A program made the translations under genes and the position numbers. Shown piece after piece: positions 12,107 to 24,300 of a DNA stretch of 64,000 nt. This DNA is from Artemisia argyi (lineage: Eukaryota > Streptophyta > Magnoliopsida > Asterales > Asteraceae), in contig CM060709.1 of the NCBI GenBank assembly GCA_030686995.1, positions 267,280,057-267,344,056 on the forward strand, read 5' to 3'. The notes under the pieces were generated by a model. The model saw nothing but the letters and a program-made list of their open reading frames with translations. It searched no databases and had not been told where the DNA came from. The number at the start of each line of letters is the position of its first letter. The stretch's first letter is position 1.

Positions 12107-12474
12107 GGTTGCTGATAACTAAAATTACCAACAACTTTGACGTTGCTATAGCAAAACAAAAAGTTGTTGCTGATTATAGATTTAGTTGCTAATTTAGCAA
12201 CGAGTGACAGGTCGTTACTCGTTGGTAATATCATCAATAATAATCTCGTTACAATCTTTTGATTTAGCAACGAATTGTCCATCTCCCAAAATTAGCAACG
12301 ACTTCGAAGTTCATTGCCAAACAACGAACTGAGACATTTAGCAATGATATGTGGTTTAGCAACAGGCGATATAGCAACGAACCTGTTTCGTTGGTAATAT
12401 CGTTGCTAACAGCATTTAGCAATGTATTTAGGTCATATTGCAATGACTTTGGGCCGTTGCTATTGGCAGTAGTG
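12107..12474 (-). mobile_element. One end of a CACTA (En/Spm-type) transposon
   Basis: Read on the minus strand, the segment starts CACTACTGCCAATAGCAACG at 12474. It is then packed with variants of the word TTAGCAACGA in both orientations, the subterminal-repeat arrangement typical of CACTA elements. No opposite terminus or transposase was found, so this is a truncated or very small derivative. Confidence 0.55.
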
Positions 12475-12703
12475 TATTCATTCTCGACACTTCAAATATT
12501 GATACGTTTTAGGGACGTGCTTAGCACGGCTATAAACACTTCCTAGTGCTTTAATTAATAAAATCTCACAGTTTCAATTATATATACGTGCAATCACATA
12601 AGTATTGGGTCATGCAATTTATACCTAGGCATGTTCTTAAGAGAAAGATATTAAGTATCAAATCAACTAGCTAGGCAGATTTCTTATGCATGGGCATGGT
12701 TTC

Positions 12704-15693
12704 TCATGGACGCTTTTCTGAAATAAGGGAATGAATAGCATCCGAAAGCTTATTAACAGATGTGATCAAACTAGCCATCCCTTGACGATTAACTTCAGTT
12801 CGTGTTTCTTCTAGGTGTAGCCTTTGTCGTTCAAGTTCCATTAGCTCACGGTGACGTTTCTCTTTCTTTTCATCGCACTGTTTTAGGGTTTCAGACAAGA
12901 GTGTGGTGCTATGAATAATGCTTGATCCGATGTCTCTCACCCTTCTCCTTTTGGTTTCAGTGTCATGTTTCTCAGCCGAGTCTCCTTGCGTTTCAGATGA
13001 CTCTGCGGATGCTTCTACAAAAGATGATGATAAACACTTCAGGATGTATGTATTTTCCAGCTTATATAAATAAAACTTGGGTGTGTTGTCAAGTTTGATT
13101 CCAAAAAACTTAACACCACGCAAGAAATGTGGTTTGTGCCTTTCCTTCATAGCTTATGAATACATGTATAATTTATGGAAATATTCACGCTCCTAAATTA
13201 ACAAAAAGTTTTTAACATTTATAAGCAAATTTCATGCATATATAAGTAATAAAACAGTGTTCACTTTAAATATATATACAAAACATTTTCTGCATATAAA
13301 GTGTAGATATCATTTGTAACAACCATTTTCTGAATGCAAGAGGATCGAAATCACTGCACTTCATTATTCAATATTTTCAACAAGAAAAACATTATCAAGA
13401 ATGTGAAATTTCCGGTTAATAAGTTGTTTTAAGTAGACTTGTACAAGAATTTATGTATAATTCATAAAAAAATTTACTACTAAGATGCAAAGATCAGACT
13501 TTGTAAACTAAACACAAATTAATACTAACATGCATGAAGATGCAGAAATTATTACAGTAAGATAAAATGATTAAAGATGTGTTGTTGATTAATAATGAAA
13601 GGTTGAGTAAAATAATATATTAGCATGAGTACGTAGTAGTGAAAGTATAGAATAGTAGTAGTTCGTATTTTCTTGCATGGAGTAGATTTTGCAAAGTAAA
13701 AAAGCACATAAAAAGCTGGATCTTGCAATCAATTGCTCCATACGAATCTTTATGCAGATAGAAGGTGACCACTACTTCAACCCATCATCACTACCCTCCA
13801 AAACAAAAACAAATATTTAAAAGGTGCAAACGTACATAATAAAAGGTATGACCATTCAAACCATATATATATACACACATCTTGACTGTACCATCCTATA
13901 AAATCCAGAGAACAATAAATGGAGGGATTGTAATGAATGGTGTGTGTATGTGACAGAGTTTTCAAACCTGCATCTTTGACCATCTCTTTCTATAACCGAC
14001 GCATAAACTTTCATCAACTTTTTCATTTTTTTCTGACACCCATACTCAACCACATTATTTTCATATACTGTTTACACATTTTTTCTTTTCTTTATCAGTT
14101 ATGATAACATAAATTTCCTTAGTTTCTTTCAAGTAATATGCAAATCGACGAAAAAGATTATTTCATGGTTGTAGCATTTGTCATAATACTTCATGTAGTA
14201 ATTTAATAGGATTCGAGATTTTTGCCATATTTTTATTACTTCAACTTCTAAGAATAATTACATTGAACACACATAATGCGGATGATCGATTCTAACCATA
14301 ATTTAGAGAAAAGAAAAGAAAAAAAAATATTAGGTTGATGTGATTGCAAGGCTCATTTGAACAAAATCCGTTTTACGTTGCCACCATCCAAGGATGTTTT
14401 CCTAATCCAACATAACCACGAGTAAGTATACTATATATCAATGTCACTCGCTACAATAACACTAGAATGTTTGTGGTGTGGGAAATTTATCCAAATGGTA
14501 CACAAATCACCTAAATGAGCTTAATTGACCTCAAATTGAAATCTCTTTCAAAAATTTAGCGTACTAACTTGCTACTAATGAAGAAACAACAATGGTTATG
14601 TTGGATCAGGAAAACATCTTTAGATGGTGGCAATTTAATTATTGTTAGAATCGATCAGCCGCATTATGTGTGTTCAATGCAATTATTCTTAGAAGTTGAA
14701 GTAATAAAAATATGGCAAAAATCTCAAATCCTATTAAATTACATGAAGTAATATTATGGACAATCTAGATAAAATGATCGACATAGGAAAATAGTAGTAG
14801 CAATTTTATTCTTCTTCACATATAGATACAAGTCACACAGCAGCCTACAAAGTAGAAACTCAAAATTGAAACCTTCAAATTTTCACACATTAACTACGTA
14901 CATTAATTTGTTAAGAGTCACGCATCATCTAGTTCATATTTTAGCTAATCTAATTTTGTGAAACGAGTAATTTACCTGTAGCAATAAATAAAGTTTTTGT
15001 TAATTTTTTTCATACTCTTGTGACATTTATATATAATCATGCTAGTACTAAAGATATATAAACACCTGAAGCAGGAGGAGGCATCACTTGAGGCAATGGC
15101 GCAGCTGGTGGAGGGGGTGGCAATGGTGGTGGTGGAAGCACAGCTAGAGGAGGCTGCTGATAATGCTGAAGATGAGCTGCTTGTTGTTGTCTGTTAGGTG
15201 GATGTTTCTTCTGAACAACCTCATTCAATGCATCATATATATTAAGCAACATATTAGACGGCAAGTTACGCTCTTTTCTTTGAGTTTTATCCATGGACCA
15301 ATAAGAAGGTAGATTATTATTATTATTATTATTATTATGAGCTCTTAGTTCATACTCACGAACTTTTTTATAGTCACGAAGTAAGTTATCCCATTTATCA
15401 TTACATTGGTTTTGACTACGAAGACACCCATTACTCCAACAATAATTCTCAACCCATTTCCACCGAAGTTCTCCACGATTGCTTGTGGTGGTCGAACTGA
15501 TACGCCGCTCATCGTCTAGCTTCTTTGCTGTTATCAAGATTAGGGTTTCTTCAAGGCTCCAGTTGCCTTTCCGGTAGTCTCTTATGGTGGTGGATGTGGT
15601 GGCACCACTATGGCTGGTTATATGATAGTTTTTGTATGGTGGTTGTGGTGGTAGTGGTGTGCTAGTGGAGGATGTGTTGGGAAGTTGAGACAT
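12704..15693 (-). CDS. Trihelix transcription factor, ASR3/At2g35640-like
   Basis: Two exons splice cleanly: 15693-15066 and 13014-12704 (GT...AG, phase 1), giving 312 residues. Residues about 40-115 form the trihelix Myb/SANT-like DNA-binding domain: DYRKGNWSLEETLIL, GELRWKWVENYCW, CNDKWDNLLRDYKKVREYE, with the three spaced tryptophans. A poly-Asn run (residues about 120-127, from an AAT microsatellite) and SYWSMDKTQRKERNLPSNML follow. Residues 180-209 are proline-rich. Exon 2 encodes a basic KRRR cluster and a charged coiled coil ending NRQGMASLITSVNKLSDAIHSL, also typical of this plant family. It should be a nuclear transcriptional regulator, often a repressor in characterised relatives. 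The intron is about 2 kb. A TATA-like box lies at 15,735-15,743. I rejected the open tails of each exon as intron read-through. Confidence 0.85.
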
Positions 15694-15894
15694 TGTTTTG
15701 GCATTACAATCACATGTTTAGACTGCAGCTGATAGTATATATACGGATTGGTTTTGACTAGCAAATGGTTTCTATTGGACAATTATTTTCCACTATTTAA
15801 ATTGGGATAAGTTATTTACCTTCATGTTTTTTGGTAGAAAGAAAATTTAAAGGATATAATATATAAATATGTTACAAACCCTTACAAAAAAGTA

Positions 15895-16345
15895 TTAGTT
15901 AAGACAGGTTTTTAAAATCATGATCTTACATAGGATCGTTTTAGTCTTTATAAGATTGTGATTATAAGATCGGATCAGAATCTTAAGATCCTACTATAGC
16001 GTCATTTTCTTAATTGGCGTTGTATAATTATGCAAATCTACATATTATTATATATATCTTATATCATGAAAATGTATGTTAAAATTATGATTATAAAGTG
16101 TTTAATTCAATAAACATTTTTTTTTTTCAAATTACATAACTTAATAAATAAATATGTAGTTTTTTAGCTTGTGGTTCGATAAAATAATCAGATCGATCGA
16201 AATCTTAAGATCCTATGTTTAGGATCAGGATCCTGTTAAGATCCTATTTCACAAAGATTCTACGTAGGATCAGAATAGTTTTTATTTTGTACTATCGTAA
16301 AATCGTAATATTTCTAAGATCAGGATTGCGATCTTAATAACTATG
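15895..16345. repeat. Repeat rich in TAGGATC / GATCCTA words
   Basis: AT-rich DNA with many words such as AGATCCTA, TAGGATC and TTAAGATC in both orientations, and loosely inverted ends (GATCTTA near 15,925 and 16,335). It looks like a small palindromic DNA element. No target duplication was established. Confidence 0.4.
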
Positions 16346-16902
16346 GTTTAAGTTACGTACCTTTACTCTTTTTAAAAAAGGTTATTAAACTTTGCGTATT
16401 GTTCATTCAATGTTACTAAAAGTATGCAAACCGATCATTTCTCATGGACGCATTTATGAAATAAGGGAATGAATAGCATCCGAAAGCTTATTAATAGACG
16501 TGATCAAACCAGCCATCCCTTGACGATTAACTTCAGTTCGTGTTTCTTCTAGGTAAAGCCTTTGTCGTTCGAGTTCCATTAGCTCAAGGTGACATCTCTC
16601 TTTCTTTTCATCGCAATGTTTTAGGGTTTCAGACAAGAGTGTGGTGCTATGAATAATGCTTAATCCGATGTCTCTTACCCTTCTCCTTTTGGTTTCAGTG
16701 TCATGACTCTCGGTCGAGTCTCCTTGAAGATGATGATAAACACTTCAGATTGTATGCATTTTTAGAATTTGGGTGTTATGAACATACTAAGTTTAATTAG
16801 GACCAATCTTTACTAATCAAAAGTGTCATGGGAAGTTAAATTTAATAGCACACAAGAAATGTCGTTTGTGCTTTTCGTTCATAGCTTATGAATACATGTA
16901 TA

Positions 16903-17139
16903 AACCAACTGGGCTAGCTCAGTTGGTTACCAATGTTTCCTTAAGATGCTTTGGGGAAGGGATGTTTTGGTAGGGGAGGTCTCAAGTTTGAGTACGTCCC
17001 ACCTGGGACTTTACCTCTTCAGGTGAAAAAGGAGTAACATGCGGATCTCTGGGTCAGCATACTGCCAAATTGGATGTCATTGCTAGATCTGAACCATTAA
17101 CAACTAAAAGCCGTTCAAAAAAAAAAAAAAAAAATGGGC
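16903..17139 (+). mobile_element. tRNA-derived SINE
   Basis: The 237-bp insert starts with a pol III box A-like string (GGGCTAGCTCAGTTGGTTA) and has a box B-like GGTCTCAAGTTTGAGTAC. It ends in 18 A residues followed by a few bases. The word GTATA flanks both sides (16,898-16,902 and 17,140-17,144). The parental intron at about 13,150-13,175 shows the same flanks without the insert. Confidence 0.8.
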
Positions 17140-17287
17140 GTATATGATTTATGGAAATAGATAAGCTAATTAAAACAACTTATTAACAAAAAGTCTTAAA
17201 CATTTATAAGCAAATTTCATGCATATATAAGTAATAAAACAGTGTTCACTTTAAAAATATATTCAAAACATTTTCTGCATATAAAAG

Positions 17288-17937
17288 GTCTGTTTGGTAT
17301 GACGTAATGAAGTAACGATATAATGAAATCGTCTTTGTAATGAAATGAAATACGATTATAATTATGTTTCGTTGTTACGATAAAATGGAATGTAATGGAT
17401 AATGAAAAGACTAAAATAGCCTTTGGTGATAGATTTTTTTGTTTGCTGGATAATTAATAAAAGGCTTTTATGTAATTACGATTCAATTTCAAGATGTAAT
17501 GAGAAAAAAAGGATGGCACTAATGAATGAAAATGGTACTCCCTCCGTCCCAATATATAAGTCCATTTTGACTTTGTCAAAGTCTTTTCATTCCGACTTTG
17601 ACCTTAATTATTTCTTTTTCGTGTTATATAATCCTTGATGAAAAGTATACTAATGAAATTGCATTTAAAACACAAATCCATTTATATATTTGGCATTAAG
17701 TATTATATAACACGGAAAAAAATAATTGAAGTCAAAGTCAGAATAAAAAGACTTTGAAAAAGTCAAAATGGACTTATATTTTGGGACGGAGGTAGTAGTT
17801 TTTTAGGTAATGTGTGATTCCATGTAATGAGTCATTGAATTCTATAATTGTAAACAAACATACTACGTAATATTTTTCATTCTGTCATAATGATCTTTCT
17901 CATCATACTCTCGTTACGACGTCCTAAACACTACGAA
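17288..17937. mobile_element. MITE-like insertion with imperfect inverted ends
   Basis: Absent from the parental intron, where CATATAAAGTGTAG is continuous (about 13,297). The ends (GTCTGTTTGGTATGACGTAA and, on the other strand, GTAGTGTTTAGGACGTCGTA) are imperfect inverted repeats. The target duplication is short and ambiguous (AAAG or AAA). It carries no coding sequence and hosts the Stowaway. Confidence 0.6.
17538..17792. mobile_element. Stowaway-type MITE (Tc1/mariner)
   Basis: CTCCCTCCGTCCC at the left and GGGACGGAGG at the right are inverted repeats flanked by TA (17,536-17,537 and 17,793-17,794), the Stowaway signature. The 255-bp body is itself largely palindromic (TCAAAGTCTTTT / AAAAAGACTTTGA). 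It is nested within the preceding insertion. Confidence 0.85.
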
Positions 17938-18244
17938 AGTGTAGATATCATTTGTAACAACCATTTTCTGAATGCAAGAGGATCGGAATCCCTGCGCTTC
18001 ATTATTCAATATTTTCAACAAGAAAAATGTTATCAAGAATGTGAAATTTCAGTTAATAAGTTGTTTTAAGTAGACTTGTACAAGAATTTATGTATAATTC
18101 ATAACAAATGTACTAAGATGCAAAGATCAGACTTTCTAACCTAAACACAAATTAATACTAACATGCATGAAGATGCACAAATTATTAAGATAAAATGATT
18201 AAAGATGTGTTGTTGATTAATAATGAAAGGTTGAGTAAAATAAT

Positions 18245-18436
18245 GGGAACTACTATAATAACGGGGGACAAGGGTGGCAGGCCCTTTGTCTCTTCTTTTG
18301 TCCCTTATTTTTTTTCAGCTCAGCCCAGTTTTTGTTAGTTTATGTTCCGTATTTTTGACAGTTTTAAGCGTTTGACATATTAAACTTTATATTTTCTGTT
18401 CCACACTTTCAGGTTTATAGTTTTTTGATATAAACA

Positions 18437-18476
<40 letters not shown>

Positions 18477-18520
18477 GGGGGTCAACATAAAAAACCCATC
18501 CCGTCCTTATAAACCATCCC
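18245..18520. mobile_element. Small insertion with an 8-bp target duplication, hAT-like
   Basis: AAAATAAT occurs at 18,237-18,244 and 18,521-18,528 around a 276-bp insert that starts GGGAAC and ends CATCCC. The ends share only short inverted similarity. A run of about 31 A followed by seven G lies inside. The parental intron (about 13,610) lacks the insert. An 8-bp duplication suggests hAT. Confidence 0.5.
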
Positions 18521-18810
18521 AAAATAATATATATACTCCGTATTAGCATGAGTTCGTAGTAGTGAAAGTATAGAATAGTAGGTCGTATTTTCTTGCATGG
18601 AGTAGATTTTGCAAAGTTTAAAAGCACATAAAAAGCTGGATCTTGCAATCAATTGTTCTATAGTACGAATCTTTATGCAAATAGGAGATGACTACCACTT
18701 CAAACCATCATCACTGCCCTCCAAAATTACATAAACCAACAAAAACAAATATTTAAAAAATGCAAACGTACATAATAAAAGGTGTGACCATTCAAACCAT
18801 ATACATACAT

Positions 18811-19319
18811 CTATGAACACAGTGTATAAAACCATAATAGATATTCAATGTTTGCAAAGATGTTTACCAACTATAGAACTACAATACGTATGATCCGTTA
18901 AGAAACTATAACTAAAAAGTAAATTACTAAGATGAATATAATCTTCATTCTGATGTCCTTAATCATCTTTAAATTTGGTAAATTAAATGAATAAGTAGTA
19001 AGTCACATGATCTCTTCAGAAAATAGTTTAAATCTCAAAAGATAAACATTTGAGATGACAAAAGCTCTAATTGTGTTAGTCCGGATTAGTTGCAGCCCTA
19101 GTTTATCTCAATCGTTGATATAGTAATCTTAAAAGTAGCAATCAAACGGTGTAATTTGGAAGATTGGTAAGTCTTCAAACTGTGGGACAAGCTACCATGT
19201 TTTTCTGTTGCTAATAATTATGATAGACTGTTATTATCTTTTCAAGTTTGCAATAGAAAGAGTAGACCCGAAAAACATGGAAGACTGAAATCTCTGTGAG
19301 TATTTACCGAAAGATAATT
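18811..19319. other. Intergenic, nothing recognised
   Basis: AT-rich single-copy-looking DNA without an ORF, a repeat or a clear motif. Confidence 0.4.
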
Positions 19320-19327
19320 CCCTAAGG

Positions 19328-20070
19328 GGGTGGCAACCTTGCCACACATTGCCTCCTCTTTTAAACCAAACAACCAATCAAGTTTGTCCAACACATTTTT
19401 TGCCTAATCTTGCCTAAACACTCTTTTTTAGTGGCAATCTTGCCTAAGTTTTTGCCAAAGCAAGCATTAAACCAACCAAATAACCAAGGCACGTCAACTT
19501 AACTGTTAAAAGTGACACAAAACAAAACTAAACCAACAAACGTGACAAAAATTTCACTTCATCAAAATATAAAAACACTCACTTGACAAATCACACAAAC
19601 AAAAACCACAACATAAAACAACTTAAAAAAAACACCATATTTACATCTCGATATCTTGAAAATGCAGAGATCAATTTAAATAATTTCTTCACAAGATTCT
19701 TAAACATTACGCTAATCACAAACCCTTTTAATCTTGGATCAATTTGTGCTCATTTTCATCATGAAAATGGGGTTTCTTTCTTGGTATTTAAAGATGCTTG
19801 ATGTTAGACCATTGTTAACAAAGAGTGTTTCTGCTGGTGTGATCTATGCAGCTGCTGATTTGACTACTATTAACGGTAAATTTTTGTTTTCAACCCGATG
19901 CACGCTCCCCATATTAATTGCCCAACGGTAACATCCATCTTGAAAACCTCCCCACCGAATCGGTGAAATGTACCGCAAGGCCTGCCGATTTTGCTTTGCC
20001 GATTGGTTGGCAATGGTGTTTGCCGATCGGCAAGTGTTGCCGAGCACCTTTTACCGATGGGTTGCCACCC
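19328..20070 (+). mobile_element. Nonautonomous hAT element carrying a gene fragment (Pack-hAT)
   Basis: Perfect 11-bp inverted repeats GGGTGGCAACC / GGTTGCCACCC bound a 743-bp element. A perfect 8-bp target duplication CCCTAAGG lies at 19,320-19,327 and 20,071-20,078, diagnostic of hAT-type insertion. Both ends have subterminal copies of TTGCC / GGCAA words (CTTGCC, TTGCCTAA, TTGCCGAT). The middle resembles an exon of an Mpv17/PMP22 family gene. Confidence 0.85.
19761..19875 (+). pseudogene. Captured Mpv17/PMP22-like first exon
   Basis: ATG 19761 opens a frame with FLSWYLKMLDVRPLLTKSVS followed by AGVIYAAADLTTIN, closely resembling the start of plant Mpv17/PMP22 proteins (membrane proteins of peroxisomes, mitochondria or plastids), which have W-Y-L, R-P-x-x-T-K-S and AADL motifs. 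A GT (19,876-19,877) follows at a plausible exon end. The remaining exons are absent; the frame soon runs into the element's subterminal repeats. The family call is from memory of the motif. Confidence 0.6.
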
Positions 20071-20078
20071 CCCTAAGG

Positions 20079-20620
20079 GATGCCAGATCGGCACCTTGAA
20101 TAAAAGTCGAAACGGACCATCATATTGTCAAAACTGACCCGATTGTGTTAGATGACCACGAACTGTTTTTTTTTTTTTTTGTCAAGTTTTCTAGTAAGAC
20201 ATGTATATAAGTTGATCCTTTGATTCTAATCGAACAATATATTCTATTGAACCTATCAATTTAAACAATTTGTAAGGTCGTATACCTTTATAGCACAAGT
20301 TTTTATTTGAGCCATTTGAGCTAAAACATAACCCAAATCGACAAAGCTAAAAACAACAATAAAATCAATACCTTTAATATAACAGCATCCACAATCGGAT
20401 GTTTATAAAAAGGTTTAGAGAGAGTTTGAAGTAGTTTATAAATTGAGTCATCCTAGTGAAAAAAAAGTTTATGGTGACACAGAATGAAATAGGTCTAAAT
20501 TTATTAACCTTTTCATTACAAGAAAATGCATGCAACTCATTAAATATATCTTTAATTTATAAAGCTTTACAAAGTTTTAAGCATAGTGAGAATAGCTTTA
20601 TAAAATGTAAACTTAATAAA
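20079..20620. repeat. AT-rich flank with a MITE-like end
   Basis: A string near 20,385-20,420 (CATCCACAATCGGATG, then AAAAAGGTTT) has a partly inverted counterpart after the Helitron (41,888-41,925, AAAAAAGGTTTACAATCGG), suggesting the Helitron landed in a small inverted-repeat element. No gene is seen. Confidence 0.35.
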
Positions 20621-20978
20621 TTACTATATATATTATTTATGAACCAAAACGACGCCGTTTCATCTACAGTGGACGTGGCCCGTTTTCTAAAGCCCATAAC
20701 TTCGCAGCCCAATTGTCTCCTTTAGCCTATGTACACGTGACCTAATACCATTTTTACCATTTTTTATACATGCTGCAGACAGACGTGTCGATCATCAGTG
20801 TATCTTCCACTTTTTTTGTGGCCAGGATTTTACAAACTACAGTCAAAACATGTACGATTTTTGGTTTTCCAAGGAAGAACTTTCAAGATTTTTGCTTTCT
20901 TCAAAGATACAATGTACATGTACATAGGTTGCCAGAAAACACAACAAAAAAAAAGGCAAAACAAAGCTTCAATATTGA

Positions 20979-21041
<63 letters not shown>
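20979..21041. repeat. (AT)n microsatellite in the Helitron 5' region
   Basis: About 30 TA units, upstream of the first putative Rep/helicase exon. It generates spurious Tyr-Ile repeat frames. Confidence 0.9.
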
Positions 21042-21045
<4 letters not shown>

Positions 21046-21316
21046 CCAAAAAAGGAGAAAGAAGGTAAACCTAAGATCATCAACACAAAGATCAGGTAGT
21101 TTCTTTGCCCTTTACATTACATCTAGTTGTTGTATTTCTTTTTGCATGTGCCTTTTCCATCTTCTAACTTATGAATGCATGCATATATGTGTACACTATT
21201 ACCACTTACAAGATTGCATGACCCATATTAGTAAGGCCTTTATACCTTTTTATATAGTATAGTCTATGCCATATTTGAGCTGCTATTGTGTCCATCAATA
21301 AATTATATTCCTAAAT

Positions 21317-24300
21317 ATGAAAACCAAACAAAAAGCTATTCGCCGTATTCCTTCCCCTACTTCTGTGCCTCCTCTGGATCTTTCCCCGGATGTTGAATAT
21401 ATGGAGTCTATGCCTTCATCCTTGAAAAGAAAACAACCATTCAACGACACCTTTGGTCCTTATGCAATCCCTGAGAATACACCAACGAAAATGTACAAGC
21501 AACAAGCTCAATTATCTTATCAGAATACATGTACCAACACAGAGAGAAATACAATAACTCATGATTCTGGAAGTTCATATAGACTCACTTCCATAGGTAA
21601 TTTCTTTTACGTTTATTTATAACTATTTTTCATACCTATAGACAGTATTATATTTTTTCCTTTAACTATTTGAAAATTGTATATTTCATTGTAGGTAAAC
21701 ATGTTGTATCTGATGTGTATCGTCGCCAAATATATAAAACTCATGCATCAGATTCTGTAACAATACAACCAAACGGATCCAATTCTCACACACAAGGTTA
21801 TAAACTATATTTTCCATTTTAAACAAATTATTAAGTGTACATAGAACACATACCTTCAAAAACATTGTGTATCTGATATACTTTTCTGCATGTACTTTGG
21901 AATCTTCATATTCAAGAGTCAGTGGCAATAACCACCGCCGTTTTTTTGCGCACTTCAGCACCTGCAGAAATGCAAAGAACAAATGCCCATTGTAACACAA
22001 CAATGACAAACAGCAGTATAGCAGACAACAGTCAAAGGCAACGCAAAAGGCCAAGGTTCATCCAAAGTATTGATCTAAAACACTTTTTTACAAATATATT
22101 TGGAGCATTATCAATAACTTAGATATCTTTATATGCTTATACATATTTTTTGTTTCAATACCATAGGTACACAGCAACATTTATATGGAAGCAGTAACAC
22201 TATTGGACAAAATACCAACCAACGGAGACGACTTAGACAAGGTATACTACATATTTAAAAGATGTTTCTATTAATGTTACTTTTTACGTTCGTTAATTAC
22301 CTTACATTTTTTTATTGATACATATGTACTTATTTGTTTCAAGATCGCCGTCAACATACATTTCTATGGGCAGTTGTATTGAAGTTTGCAAACATTGCAA
22401 GGCTTTTTTCTGGTATGATGAGCGAATAAAAAAAAGCAGCCGAAACTGTCCAGAATACCATCGATGTTGTAACAACGACAAAGTTATTCTTCAAACACCT
22501 AAAGAGTCTCCGCGTTATATAAAAGAACTCTTTCAAGACAGGCATTTCATGGACAATATTCGGGCGTATAACCAAATGTTTGCCATGACGTCCCTTGGAG
22601 CAGAATTAGATGATTCTATTAATAGAGGAAGAGGTCCTTACGTATTCAAAGTTTCGGGCAAAATTTATCATTGGATAGGAAGCATGTGTCCTGAACTAAA
22701 CAAAGAACCAAAGTTTCTACAACTTTACATTTACGACACAACAAACGAAGTCAAGAACCGTTTAGACCACTTCAGCAAATCTGAAACAAGACTCAGAAGA
22801 GATATTGTCGAGAATTTGATTCAAGTTTTGGACAATCACAACAAATTGGTAAAGCTATTCAGAACAACACGTGATAAAATGGAAGGTGCCGATGTCCCAG
22901 ATTTCAAAGTAAAATTATTTGGTGTTGTTGGGTCGAAGCAATATGATCTACCAGCAGGAGATTCTATAGGGGCAATTGTTTTTTAAGGAGGTCCGGATGT
23001 TGGAACCGATTATGATGTTATTATAGAGAAACGCGGTGGCAAACCACAATGCATAAACAAACTAAACCCTCATTATATGTCACTTCATTTTCCACTCATT
23101 TTTATCCACGGTCAAGAAGGCTATCACCTAGGTCTAAAACTCCATAACAAGGAAGACCAGTCATCGGAAAAAGAAAAACAAATGACAATGAAAATGTACT
23201 ATGCGTATGAAATCCATGACCGTCTTCAAGACAATAGGTTACTACTAAAGGGAGGAAGACTTTTTCAAGAGTATATAGTAACTGCTTATTGCAGTGTTGA
23301 ACAGCAGCGCCTCGATTACATAAGAAACAATCAAAAAGACATTAGAAATGACTACATGTCAGGTCTGTATGATGCTATTTCTCGAGGAGATGCAGATGGT
23401 TCTGATGTAGGAACAAGAACGATACTTCCAGCTTCGTTTACTGAGGGACCACGCTATATGTATAGCCACTATTTAGATGCCTTTGCAATTTTCCGAGTCC
23501 ATGGAAACCCATCATTCTTCATTACATTTACATGTAATGTTAGCTGGCCTGAAATAGAAGAGTATATGCAGCCTTTTCCACTCCTTACAACAGCTGACAG
23601 ACCAGATGTTGTTGACAGAGTTTTTGAAAGAAAAATACATGACCTTGTAAATTTCTTACGGGATGGAAAACCATTTGGAGATGTTGAAGCAGGTAAAGTA
23701 CTTTATACATATGCAAATTCCTTTTACTTTAAATTATGGTATATTGAAATTTCTAACAATAGTTACTTATTTTACAGTTTTGTACACCGTTGAATTCCAA
23801 AAAAGAGGCCTCCCGTACTGTCATCTGTTGTTGTGGTTGAAAGAAGGATCGCACATTCACAGGAATGAAGACATTGACAGATATGTATCTGCTGAATTAC
23901 CAGACCCAGTAACTAACTCTGAAGCTCATCGAGTAATTTCAGAGTTTATGCTACATGGACCATGTGGTGTGGTTAATACATCTGCACCATGTATGAAAGA
24001 TGTCGACGAATGTAAAAAAGGGTTTCCTAAGCCATATTGCTCAGACACTTTCATTGACCAGAAAGGGTTTGTTCATTATCGTAGAAGAAACTCATGCATA
24101 ACAGCAACAAAACAAAACATACAGCTTGACAACACGTACGTTGTTCCATATAACGAGTCACTCTGTATGCGGTTCTATGCTCACATAAACGTCGAGTATT
24201 GTGAATGGATGATGATGATAAAGTATCTGTTCAAGTACATTTCAAAAGGAACTGACTGCATCATCGCACGAGTTACAAGAACATTAGGCGACGAAGGATT

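Larger units (their letters stand above)
16442..18810 (-). pseudogene. Duplicated 3' half of the trihelix gene, broken
   Basis: 16,442-16,740 matches exon 2 (LMELERQRLYLEETRTEVNR), but the frame ends early at a TAA where the parent reads SEKRP, and the exon's first 30 or so bases, including the acceptor region, are missing. The intron sequence of the parent (13,150-13,880) is recognisable at 16,880-18,810. It is interrupted by a SINE, a MITE-like insertion that itself holds a Stowaway, and an element with 8-bp duplications. No second DNA-binding exon was found to the right, so only the C-terminal half was copied. Confidence 0.8.

Noticed and set aside
13015..13150. Upstream part of the trihelix exon-2 ORF as coding
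   Set aside because: The splice acceptor at 13,015-13,016 matches the phase of exon 1, so these codons are intron.
20798..21262. ORF with a long Tyr-Ile repeat (and similar at 34,170-34,524)
   Set aside because: Translation of (AT)n microsatellites; no sequence outside the repeat looks like protein.
22972..22990. TTTTTTAAG at 22,980 as a splice acceptor that would remove the TAA
   Set aside because: No matching donor precedes it in phase, and the protein text is continuous across the stop, so it is a true nonsense codon.
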